Below, piece after piece: positions 32,788 to 43,551 of a stretch of 64,000 nucleotides of DNA. The notes below the pieces were generated by a model that saw nothing but the letters and a program-made list of their open reading frames with translations, ran no database searches and was not told the DNA's origin. How positions within the stretch are numbered: position 1 is the first letter of the stretch; each line of letters starts with the position of its first letter. The DNA is from Anoplopoma fimbria (Eukaryota > Chordata > Actinopteri > Perciformes > Anoplopomatidae), in NCBI RefSeq assembly GCF_027596085.1, contig NC_072456.1:26847169-26911168 (forward strand). The letters are read 5' to 3'. A program made the position numbers and the translations under genes.

Positions 32788-34755
32788 TTATATGCCCAAA
32801 AACGAGAAGGCAACACTTAAAAAAAGGTCCAACCCCTTTCTAAAACTTAATTAGTGACTTAACGTTTATCACAAATACAAATAAATATTCAATTTAATAT
32901 ATGTATATATGAAAGACAGACCCTTTCCTCTTCATCTTTTTATACATTTTCTTGAATTGTTTTATACATATATATTTCTCTTATGTTATAATCCCCTAAC
33001 CACGCAGTCCATTATAATTGCTTTGTGATTTATGAAATTGTTGTGAAGCTTACAATGTTTACATTTTGTTGAGACTGTGTCAGAGAAGTGATGGCTCAAC
33101 TCTACAGTAATTGTTGAGGCCGTGGAGTCGTGCATTTTATTGTAAGATATTTTTCTTCAGTGCAAATAAAATTAAGTAAGACTTTGTTTTGCTGTTTATT
33201 GACAGAATTATGTTCTTCAGATCAAACTTTGGCCGCTAATATTTTATCAAAGTGAACTTGAGAAATAAATGCTTTTGGAAAAAGTCACGGCAACCAAAGA
33301 GCCTTACCCCTGATAGAGTAGCTATCTTGTACATCCCGTAGGCATAAAGCTCCACAAAGCCAGAGTCTCCTCCAAGAACAAGTACGTTCAGTCTGCATGG
33401 AAACAAAATGCGGTTATGAAATAATTCTCCAGTTCAAATTGAAAAAGAATACTGCATTAAAGAGAATGTGTGTGTTGCTGAGACGTGAGGCTTGAATTAC
33501 CTGACTTCTCCCATGAGATTCATAATCTCATCAGACTTTTCCTCACTGTAACACACAGAGATAAATACATATGGCTGCTGTCACAAGCAAAACAAACAGT
33601 AGACAGCATGTTATGCATTAAAATACAGCCTCACCTGAAGATCTTTGAAGTCGTGCTATAGCTGAGGAAAAACAAAAATTTGGACAAATGTAACTCAGTC
33701 AACACGGGATAACTTTCTTATAATCTGATGTGCAGTTTGTGCCAGTGTTACCTTTTGGGGAGTGTTGGCAATTTGGGAAGAAAAAGTTTGGATTCATCCT
33801 CAGAGTTGTAGAAGGAGTTGAGGGCACTGAAACACCAAGAAGACCAAACATCCACGTTATTCTAGAAAAATCAGACGTCCTTTGTGCCACTGGTTTGATC
33901 CCGAGCCTCGTACACACCTGCTCTCCTCCGTCACCTCCATCCAGTGCATGCAGGTCACGGAGTTCTGCATTGGAAACACGTGGAGGATCTCAGCTTTCTC
34001 AACACCACACAGGACCACCTGCTTCGTGTCTCTGAGGCTGAAGGCCAAAACTGGAGATTAAAGAGAGAATAAAAATAAACATCTCCTTGTTCCTATCAAA
34101 AAGCAGACGACTACTAGGGATGGGTATTGTTAGGATTTTAAAGATACTAGTACTCCTTTCGGTTCTGTTCCTTATCGATAATCTTATCGGTTCTTTTTGA
34201 TTAATTTGTGAGAAAAAAAGAGATTTAATTAAGACAAGAATCAACATTTGTGTGTGTGTCAGAGTAAAGCACAAAGACAAAGAGACAGAGAGAGGACGTT
34301 TGACACAAGGACATGTAAAAATCGATAACTCCGGACTTTATTAATACTCTGGTATACAAGTATTGTTAAGTATCCATCAATACTTAGAACCGAGTTTCGG
34401 AGGGCATCCCTAACGACTCTACACAAACAAAAAGTACACAGTCATTCCTTACTTTTGCCATCAGGTCTCCAGGCCAGTGCAGTGATCTCCTTCCCAGTAT
34501 ACTCACTGGGTGGTAAACTCCAAACACGCTGGAAACTAGCCAAACGATGGAGCAGCAACTACGGACAAACATGAACCAATAAATAAGAAAAACATTACAG
34601 ATACAGAGACATGTTTCAGGATTAAAAGAAAGAATATTTCAGCCCACCTCTCCGGTTGTGTTGGCCAGAGCAATGAGATCCCTTTTGGGGGACCAGGCCA
34701 TACACAGCACAGGGTTGGGAAGCTGCTTCTCTCCCACTTGCCGGAAGGCAGGCAT
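25185..34755 (-). CDS. anapc4: Anaphase-promoting complex subunit 4 (complete, 27 coding exons, 802 aa)
   Basis: APC4 is a scaffold/platform subunit of the APC/C ubiquitin ligase (with APC1 and APC5) that drives cell-cycle progression in the nucleus and cytosol. Coding exons in order: 34755-34648, 34558-34453, 34050-33918, 33826-33752, 33661-33635, 33545-33501, 33392-33308, 32499-32392, 32287-32117, 31472-31408, 31236-31194, 31089-31013, 30928-30828, 30725-30674, 29849-29794, 29700-29654, 29580-29524, 29430-29374, 29283-29190, 28731-28634, 27648-27587, 27504-27466, 27358-27257, 27179-27102, 26994-26827, 26709-26586, 25415-25185. These total 2409 nt with every phase intact and stop TAA at 25187-25185 (human 808 aa). 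N-terminal WD40-type region: VGEKQLP, MAWSPKRDLIALAN, ITALAWRPDGK, VTCMHWMEVTEES. The APC4 long domain (from about residue 230) includes LPEVTRMARKFTHIS, LSLTCMCEAWEDILMQMD, GLKKLGQSIESSYSSIQKLV and SMKNFKAFFRWLYVAML. C-terminal: MKAQFVAVNGIRKVACV, LSANLRHIRVFEMD, then an acidic tail. The start in exon 34763-34648 is inferred from the homologous position (PAFRQVGEKQ). Confidence 0.97.
25560..26430. repeat. (TA)n/A-rich low-complexity tract
   Basis: About 870 bp of tatataaaaa-type sequence in the last intron of anapc4, with no coding signal. Confidence 0.9.
26438..26565 (-). mobile_element. Dispersed 400-bp repeat family, fragment E
   Basis: About 128 bp matching the tgtttactgagggaataaat to gtcgccccctgatggacag part of copy B, in the anapc4 intron before the last exon. 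Confidence 0.75.
32500..33307 (-). other. anapc4: anapc4 intron between exons 33392-33308 and 32499-32392
   Basis: AT-rich, with a short (TA)n(CA)n tract at 32757-32787; nothing else recognised. The intron 27649-28633 of the same gene is likewise empty of recognisable elements. Confidence 0.55.
34115..34412. mobile_element. Small hAT-like MITE
   Basis: The terminal inverted repeats are tagggatg / catcccta. The 8-bp flanks acgactac / acgactct match at 6 of 8 positions, which suggests an old hAT insertion. It lies in an anapc4 intron and has no coding capacity. Confidence 0.65.
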
Positions 34756-35550
34756 GATGTCGGCTGGGAAAGACAAACAGTTTTAATAACAAAAAGAACT
34801 AGCAGAAAAACAAAACTCTATTGTGATAAGGAAATCCTGTTACTGGTGTTTGAGGAAGACAGCATAGTTGACTCTTTGTTGTTCATGTGTAGTTGTGTAT
34901 GTGTCTTTACACTGTAGTTATGATAATAATAAAATATAATAACTTTATTTATATAGAACCTTTAAAACTGCAGTTACAAAGTGCTTCACAAACAAAGAAA
35001 GCAAATAAAAGAAAGCAGGAGCTATCAAATAATAACACATAAAACAGCAGAAAAAATAACGGATAAAAGTACAAAACAAGAACAAATCAAAAGTAACAGA
35101 TAAAATATAAAGAAAAAGCTAAATGGTAAAAGAGATTCTTGAGAGATGATTTTTTTTCTGGACACCATGAAACCGTGAGAGCTGGACGACCTGCTATTTT
35201 ATTTATTTCAATCAGTAGAAAATTTAACAAAAAAAATATTTAATGATTATTTAATAGTTAAAGCATTTTTGCTGGTTTTCTTTTTCCTTGTGTGATTTTT
35301 AAATTTACCATTTAGGTTGTTTTTGACTATGCATTTTAATCTGGAAGATTTGCAGCTGGCATGCAGCAGGTAGGTTTTCATTCGCGGTGTGTTTATGTTC
35401 CTAGAGTCCTTTGTACACAGAGTGATATTTAACCAGCTCTATACCCCCCTTAATATAACACATTAAACATCCTGTGCATTTGTCTTTCTAGTTTAAAAAA
35501 ATGTTTGTCAATTAAAAAAATATTCTTCTAAATATTCTCTTCACATTGTA

Positions 35551-35777
35551 CAGTACCAGTCAAAAGTTTGGACACACCTTCTCATTCAATGGTTTTTCTT
35601 TATATTTATTTTTTTCTACATTGTAGATTAATATTGAAGACATCCAAACTATGAAGGAACACATATGGAATTATGTGGTAAACAAACAAATGCTCAACAA
35701 ACCAGAATATGTTTTATATTTTAGATTCTTCAAAGTAGTTGAATGAGAAGGTGTGAACAAACTTTTGACTGGTACTG
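35551..35777. mobile_element. Tc1/mariner-type MITE (227 bp)
   Basis: The terminal inverted repeats are long: cagtaccagtcaaaagtttg at the left and caaacttttgactggtactg at the right. The left repeat continues acacaccttctcattca and the right repeat mirrors it. Both ends are flanked by TA, the Tc1/mariner target site. Confidence 0.88.
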
Positions 35778-35844
35778 TATATCAATAGGATTTTGTCTCC
35801 AAGTAGCCAAACAAATAAAACAGCAACATGCAATAAGTTGCTAG

Positions 35845-36680
35845 ATGTTTGCATCGGTCACATGCTCCTGCAGATTCCTCCTCTACAACATCAGGAGGAT
35901 TCTCCCCTTCCTCCCTGACGAGATGGTGCAGGTGCTCATCCAGGCTCTGGTCATCTCCCGCCTGGACTACTGCAACTCACTACTTGCCGGAGCCCCGGAG
36001 TCGGCCATCAGACCTCTGGAGCTTGTCCAGAAAGCTGCAGCATGTCTGGTGTTCAATCGCCCCAAGTTCTCCCACACAACTTCCCTTCTCCGTTCCCTAC
36101 ACTGGCTCCCCGTAAGAGCTCGCATCCAGTTACAGACTCTGGTGATAGCCTACAGGGCAGTGAAAGGAACAGCTCCTTCCTATCTCCAGGCCTTGGTCAA
36201 GCCCTACACCCCCGCCCGACCACTTCGCTCTGCTGCCTCGGGGCGACTGGTTGCCCCGTCGCTCAGAGGTCCCTGCGGCCGATCCACCCGGTCACAGCTT
36301 CTTTCTGTCCTGGCCCCTCAGTGGTGGAATGAACTCCCCACTGACGTCAGGACAGCAGAGTCGCTGCCCATCTTTAAACTCACCTCTTCAAGAAGTACTA
36401 CCCTGAGCCTTCCTCGTAGCACTTATTGCATTCGTATTAGTTTGTTTCACTTATTGTATTCGTATTAGTTTGTTTCACTTATTATATTCGTATTAGTTTG
36501 TTTCTATACTTTTGCTCTGGTTTATGCTTTTAGATGCTTGTTTAAGAAAGGAGATGCACTTATGACTTCTGGTGACTAGTAGTTCTCTTGAATACCTATG
36601 TTGAATACACTTATTGTAAGTCGCTTTGGATAAAAGCGTCTGCTAAATGACTGTAATGTAATGTAATGTTTATTGTTTCC
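35845..36680 (+). mobile_element. L2-like LINE, 3' part of ORF2 and tail
   Basis: A frame of about 200 residues contains VISRLDYCNSLLAG, PLELVQKAAACLVFN, LLRSLHWLPVRARI and APQWWNELP, typical of the C-terminal end of fish L2/Maui-type reverse transcriptases. It is followed by the tail gtaagtcgctttggataaaa, gcgtctgctaaatgactgta and (TGTAA)n repeats. It is 5'-truncated and antisense to anapc4. Confidence 0.87.
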
Positions 36681-37710
36681 TTTTATGTGTATTTAACTAT
36701 TGAACTAATTCAAGAAGCTCCAATAAACATGACACTTATCTGTCCTGTTTAGTGAATGACATGTGTGCCTATAAGAGTCAATTATTATACAGTATATGTA
36801 AAAACCCATTCAGCCACAGAGGTGGTAATCTTGTTGTAGAGAATAACATCACTGATGGTGATCTCAACATGTCAACACACTGAACAGGAGTAAACACACT
36901 GAGAACATTAAACCCTCATTAAAGTGTCACATTAAGAGAACATAAAGCTAGAGTAACATTACATACATCTGCTCCCTGCATGTAGCTGCCTAGCATTGAA
37001 TGCTAACGTCATTCATCAGGTCTCTTACCTCTGTTCCAACGTTAGCTGTGATGCTAGCAGGCTCGTTAGCACGCTAACAAAGCTAAAGTAAACAACCTGT
37101 GTGTAGTTTCACAGAGCGGACATCACAGAGGGGTCATTCAGAGCCGCTGCGGACTGTTATTGTGTCTGGAAACGTGAAACACACCGTGAGAAACACCTGA
37201 TTCACGTGTTCTTCATGTTGTTTTTTACTATTCCGCGGGCGGCGCCATGTTGGATCTGCGACCAATCAGCGAGCAGCGACGGGAAGCGCAAGAGGACAAA
37301 CTTGCTCAGACGGGAAAACGCAATTCGTAAATGGCTTGTTAGTATGTTAGAGCAGTGGTTCTCAAATGGGGGTTATTCTCTACAACAAGATTATCACCTC
37401 TGTGGCTGAGTGGGTTTTTACATATACTGTATAATAATTGACTCTTATAGGCACACATGTCATTCACTAAACAGGACAGATAAGTGTCATGTTTATTGGA
37501 GCTTCTTGAATTAGTTCAATGGTTAAATACACATAAAAGGAAACAATAAACATTACATTACATTACATTACAGTCATTTAGCAGACGCTTTTATCCAAAG
37601 CGACTTACAGGAAGTGTATTCAACATAGGTATTCAAGAGAACTACTAGTCACCAGAAGTCATAAGTGCATCTCCTTTCTTAAACAAGCATCTTAAAGCAT
37701 AAACCAGAGC
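36514..37710. repeat. Large inverted repeat (arms 334 and 339 bp, loop 524 bp)
   Basis: 36514-36847 and the reverse complement of 37372-37710 match over their full length with only scattered differences (for example aactatt/aaccatt, gtggtaa/gtgataa, one extra TGTAA unit). Each arm carries the last 170 bp of the L2-like element plus about 165 bp of downstream non-LINE sequence. The loop contains the anapc4 promoter and exon 1. Confidence 0.93.
37029..37255 (-). promoter_or_regulatory. anapc4: anapc4 non-coding exon 1 and core promoter
   Basis: The first coding exon starts with an acceptor (cccag|CCGACATC at 34763), so an upstream exon must exist. A consensus donor GGAACAGAG|gtaagaga occurs on the minus strand at 37029/37028. 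Upstream lies a GC-rich stretch with an inverted CCAAT box in NF-Y context (CTGATTGGTC on the minus strand, about 37259-37268). A YY1-like AACATGGCGCC (about 37240-37250) places the start site near 37240-37260. The exact TSS is inferred. Confidence 0.55.
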
Positions 37711-38035
37711 TCTCACATACCCCCTGGAGTGCCTTCACGTACCCCCAGGGGGTATGTGAGATTTTTAAAGAATATATTTAAAATTAGCATCCATTCAAAA
37801 ATCCTTTCAAAATAGTTATTTAATAAATATTCAATAAAATATAAGTTCATGAACTGAATTCAATGCCACAATGCAATCTCCAGTGTTGACAGTTTAATAA
37901 ATCAGACACTGATGGCAGAGCGCTGTGTATTACATCTTTTTTTCAACCAAAAATTCTTTGCGCTGGTTAGGGGTACTTGGCTGAAAAAAATATTTCACAG
38001 GGGGTACATCACTGAAAAAAGGTTGAGAACCACTG
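37353..38035. mobile_element. hAT-type element split by a LINE-tail insertion
   Basis: The ends are cagtggttctcaa and ttgagaaccactg (perfect 13-bp inverse). The 8-bp TSDs tgttagag / tgttagac differ by one base. Inverted-repeat arm 2 (37372-37710) sits inside it, so the element predates that insertion. It lies about 90 bp upstream of the inferred anapc4 start site. Confidence 0.8.
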
Positions 38036-38289
38036 TGTTAGACGGTAGATGCGAGGCTTTTATAATAGCACTGACTGGAGCCCACAGTGAAGGGATTATT
38101 GTTGTAATAGTTTATTATTGTTTGGAAGAATTTATAGTTCATAATAGTAAACTCTGCTGGCAAAACGGTGGCGTTGCGTTTGTACAGAAAGTTAAATGCA
38201 AACAGTCAAAATGCAAGTTTTCACAGGGCTTCTACACTTCTTTCAAGATTACATTAGATAAAATAAAATAAGATATAACTCTATTAATC

Positions 38290-38475
38290 CAGAGGAAAAT
38301 ATTGTGCAAGAGTTTCATTAAAGATCGATTTTATTTTTATCTTTATTCTATTTTATTGTTATTTTTATTGTATAATATGTTGTATTTATTATCTGTTTCT
38401 GTAATTGAGCTGCTGCTACACCCGAATTTCCCCCATGGGGATCAATAAAGGAATATAATAATAATAATAATAATG
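38290..38475 (+). mobile_element. LINE 3' tail
   Basis: Ends cccgaatttcccccatgggg, atcaataaagga and (AAT)n, a common form of fish non-LTR retrotransposon 3' end. The AT-rich stretch to about 38880 may belong to the same kind of element. Confidence 0.55.
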
Positions 38476-39072
38476 AATAACCAAAAACAACAGCATTCAA
38501 ATATAAACATATATATTGTTTTAGTGTAAAATAAATAATACTGACACCATTACAAAAAATAATACAATAGCAATAAGAGTAAGGTAATACAATTCAACTA
38601 AAGTAGAAAAAGTAAAACACAACAATACAAGAGTAATAACATAAAGTGTATAATGAAAACTAAAATGGAAAAAAGTTATATTGAGCATGATATTGAGAGG
38701 GATATTGTCAATGATATATTGAAAAAGTAGTAGAAACTTACATTGCAGATAGATTAACGAAAATAAATGAAATGTAATATTTGCACGAAGTTGAAAGGAG
38801 TAACATTGCACATGATGATGTTATTATTGTTGTAAGTGTTCAGCTGTCCTTCCTGCAGAAGAATCAGGAGTTATACAGTTTAATGAACACAGGTAGAAAA
38901 TACTTCCTGTGGAGTTAATTGTTTTACGCTAATTAATAATCAAAAGTGCCACCATGTTTGTTGGCTTTGGCGCCCAACAAGTGTGTAGTTGAGTAGACCT
39001 GCTTTGATAACACAAATTATTGTTTATGATTATTCCTAGTGGCATTTGTAATTGACCCTTTTGTTGAGACGT

Positions 39073-39189
<117 letters not shown>

Positions 39190-39523
39190 GTGCTACCTCG
39201 TGTGTGATGTGGCTTCCAACGTGTCTCAAGCTGATGTCTGACCATGTTACCAACAAAGGCCTAATATGAGAATAAATGTCTCGGGGCATCCAGGTATATG
39301 TTTTAAAAACATAAATCCTGCCTGAAGGTGAGGAATTGTTGTGAGGAACAGTGTTCTGGTATAAAGAAGTGTTCTATTCTTACATCCAGCAGATCACAGC
39401 ACAGATATAAAGTCTTTACGTTATAGAAGTCACCACTAAATAATGCAGTTATTTTTAAGTGATACTCTGGTATCAGTTATTAATAATAGCGGTGTGATGA
39501 CGAACAAGAAGAATATTCAGAGG

Positions 39524-39642
<119 letters not shown>

Positions 39643-39974
39643 AGTGTGGAAATTCCGTCTGAACTTATCACAGGCACTTAATTGTAATCAGTAGATTGAT
39701 GAAGAGCCAGAATAGCTCTGACAGCACAAAGTGTGATAGTGGACTAGAAATAGACCGAGTGAAGCCGCATAGTCCTGTATCAGTCTTTGTCCTTCTAACA
39801 CACTTCTAACACACTGTTCTGTCTTCAGTCTAGTTTAAATTAGAGTCTTAAAAATGCTACGGATCTGTGACTCTTTTCAATCTTATCCATGTAAGCGGTA
39901 ATGACTTTGAACAAACCCAGTGGTGAACCTTAAATCAGCACTAGTCTTTGCTATATCCCCCTCTTTTGTGTGTC

Positions 39975-40445
39975 AACACTGTAAATAAGAAGTGGACGTC
40001 ACCAATTATTTTGTGGACTGATGTTATGAATTCGATGATTTTGCCATCACCATCTTGGGTAACGGCCATCGCCATGTTGTTGTTTTTTCAACCCAATAAT
40101 CGAAACGGACCATATTCGGATTATACGTCTCTGGTGTCGACCTGTCAATCAGTGTGTAGCCCCGCCCTAAAGCATCCCCTGCTTTATGGTCTGTTTGACT
40201 CTAAATGGAGCATCATTTACTAAATGAACATCATGCTGTATTGAAGAAGACTTGAAACTAGAGATTGAGACCATAAACTCATGTTTACAATGTTTACTGA
40301 GGGAATAAATCAAGAGAGAAGTAGAGTCATTTTCTCATAGACTTCTATACAACCAGAGGAGTCGCCCCCTGATGGACAGTAGAGAGAATGCAAGTTCAAG
40401 GCACTTCCTCATTGGCTTCACTTGGCAGAACCGGAGGTTTCCGTC
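39975..40445 (-). mobile_element. Dispersed 400-bp repeat family, copy B (longest)
   Basis: The inverted and most complete copy. It begins with the gtaaataagaagtggacgtc end and passes through gccccgccctaaagcatc and ggagcatcatttactaaat to gtcgccccctgatggacag and a final attggcttcactt segment. Confidence 0.8.
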
Positions 40446-43400
40446 TGTTTGCAAACTCTCAAACATGTTCTTCTACTCCTGTTCACAGGCGGATTACAGC
40501 CACACAATACATCTTTTTTGCCACATTTCAAAAATAAGCTTGACAATTGAATCTATAACATCTTTCACAATTCATTGTTTTCGGAGCAGACACTCTAGTT
40601 TCTGGATTTAGAAGAGGGTTGTTCAAGTTTGCTAATAAATTTGGACTGTTTTAAGAGTATATGGAATAACGTGTATTTTGAAAATGGGCGTAGTTCCCCC
40701 TTTAAGAGGGTAAGATAGGTTTTCTCACCTATAGGTTTAAGGTAACCTATAGGTGAGATGAACCATAGGGTGGTCTAAGGGTCAAGGCGTCCACTCAGCT
40801 GGACAGAGTGGATAAGCTGCCGTACCTCCTCTGTGTCGTATTAAATGTCTTCATTAGAAATATAATATTAGGCATCCAGTGAAATGACTTATTCAACATG
40901 ATGCTTGGTATCTTATCATTATCCAAACGTGTGGTTTTAACGGGGTCCAATGCACATTGAGAGCCTCTGAATGTTGCCTAAGTATCAATTAAAAATATGT
41001 ATAATAGCATATTTTGTGTGTCAAGCATTACAACAGACTTCACAGTTTTTTTCTGCATTCATTGCATTTGATTCATGAAGACTTGTTCTGCAGAAATGTC
41101 CCTTCTACCTTCTGTTCCCTCCGGACTAACCTTAACACTCTCCCTCTCTCTTCTTGCCAATATTCTGGCTGTGAAACCCGAGCCGCGGGCCAAATATAGC
41201 ACCACACGGCGAGCAGTTAGGGACCGGGACAGATGGGACAGCAGGCCACTGCAGAGGCAGAACGCAACCGGACCCTGAACCAGAGAGATCCTGCCCACCG
41301 TCCCACCGATCAGGCTGCTCTTCTGGAAAGAGACGCTTTCTATTTTTCTGGCTCTTTTCTGACTTAATAAACATTTAGAAACCTGGAAACACAAAACCAG
41401 GAGGAAGGCGTTTGGACAAATATCCCACTTTAAGGTATATTATATAAGTATATTATTTAAGGTTTGTTATTGATACTGGTTTGGTTCTGAAGTGTTTATG
41501 AAGAGGATCATCTAAATTATTTAATGTAACAGTAGAGCTGTTTTAAATGAAGTATCAGTCATTGAAGACATGGCAGACACTGTTTCTTCTCTAAAGTTGA
41601 TTCTTTCTCATTTTAAACTATTTATTTGTATTAAATATAACAAATAATATGAAAAAAGATACAAAAGATAAAATAAATATTTAAGTAAACTTAATAAGAC
41701 TTCTGAAATCTTGGAAATATTAAGAGTTAGTGGAGACTTTGACCACACAGACAATCAATCAGTCGCAATGTTTCAAATTTTCCACATTAATATTTAATAA
41801 GCACTGAGCTGTTGTTATTGTTCTCTTCAGAAGATGGAAACGTTTCAGAGAAATCATCTTGGTTTGTCTGTCTAACGTTTGATACTGTCAGTGTGTGAGC
41901 GTTCGGTCCGGTGGTACCTGTGCGAGAGGTTCAAGGACCTCTCCTCTAAGCCCCGGGTAGGTGGGGTTTGCGTTCTCTGCTGCTGCTTGCTGTTGAAACA
42001 TAGCCCTGGGGATTAAAAATAACAACAGCTGGTCTTCAGGACGCCATGAGGCTCCCGAGTGTCACTCTGCGTCGTACATGTGTCTTCACAGAACAGCTTC
42101 ACAACATACTAATACGTCTGGAGTCAAAGTCCAGAGAGATCAGAGCTCAGGAAACATTTTAAACTGTGTAATCTATTTTAAATCTAAAAGTCAGACCAGT
42201 ATATTATTGACTAATACATGATATGCACATTTATTTTTGATTGTGCTTAAATATATCTTCTACATCACTTGTTGCAAGATGCTCCAATTTAGTTTGGAAA
42301 ATGTTATAGATGAATGGTATGAAACAGAAGGGCATTCAGGTGATTTTTTACCTTCAAAGAATGAACAGAAAAAAATACATTTATACAATACATATACAGT
42401 ATATTTTGTGTTTTGTTGGGTATGCAACTGTGGCATATACAGGGCGGTCAGGATATTTTTCACTAATTTACAAATGAGATACTATCACGATATATACAGA
42501 AAATTTAAGAAAAATAAATGCAATCAGTCAAATTCATCTTTAACTTTGTTTATTGTGCATTTTGTGTCTTTTATGGCAAAATATTTTCACTCAAAGAAGA
42601 AGTGTAGGGAGGTAGAGAGTTTCTGTAACCATAACAGTGACTTTTACGAATCTCTGCTGTTTTATAATAATATCATGTGTTGATATGTAGTTTCTATATG
42701 TATAATTTTACTGTTTTTTGTCTTCGGTGTATAGCTGTGATGTCTGTTTTAAGCAGACTAGTGTGTGTACAGCACTATTGCCCAAGCATAATTTCCACTT
42801 TGGGGACAATAAATAATCTTAATATAAAGTATCTTATTTTATCTTATAACTGTATATTTGAAATTATTTACACAACATTATCATTTGATCAAATGTGTAT
42901 TACTAACATGATATCAATACTTCAATACCTGTATACCACGACATCTCTAAAATCAATATACCACAAAATGACACCGAAATACAAATGCCAACAAAATGCC
43001 TGAGCAGCTTAAAATGTTGGATTTCAGCACGTCAAAGGATTATTTTTATCACTGTATGTCTAAATAAAATGATGATGATGAAGTTAGCTGTTAGCAAGCC
43101 AATGTTAACTGCATAGTTTTCTGATTTATCCACGTTCCCAAACTAAATGTTACTTTTTACATCCTAAAAAACACCTTTGGATCCATTAGAAAGCCCTAAC
43201 TGTCATAAAACCTCATTCTCTGTCAAACGCATGTGAGATAAGTACAACAAAGATTGTAAAGTGTGATGGGATTAAATGTCCTGACAGAAGCAGAGCGAGG
43301 AGGAAATGCCGGTCGCGTTCACTGTGACCTCAGTGAAAGGCCTTTGCTAATTCCCACCAACTGTGTCCAGACAACACAGAGTCATCCTATCTGCCTTGGC

Positions 43401-43551
43401 TTCCAGAGAGAACGAGTCACTATTGTCGAGTCTATATTTGAAGCTTGACTCCTCTTCGACCTGTTTGTCATTCCGCTTTAAGCTGACAGTTATCTCATGT
43501 TCTTGTACAAACTGTCAACTGTGTAAATGTGTGTACTTTTTGGGTTTCAGG

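Larger units (their letters stand above)
34764..37028 (-). other. anapc4: anapc4 intron 1 (2.3 kb)
   Basis: Separates the inferred non-coding exon 1 from the first coding exon. It contains a Tc1-type MITE (35551-35777), an L2-like LINE 3' part (35845-36680) in antisense orientation, and arm 1 of a large inverted repeat (36514-36847). Confidence 0.6.

Noticed and set aside
41920..41965. Possible exon reading WYLCERFKDLSSKPR followed by gtaggt
   Set aside because: No recognisable homology, a stop lies shortly upstream and no convincing acceptor was seen.
42237..42683. 148-residue AT-rich open frame on the plus strand
   Set aside because: No known motif; composition is like non-coding DNA and it runs into a LINE-like 3' tail.
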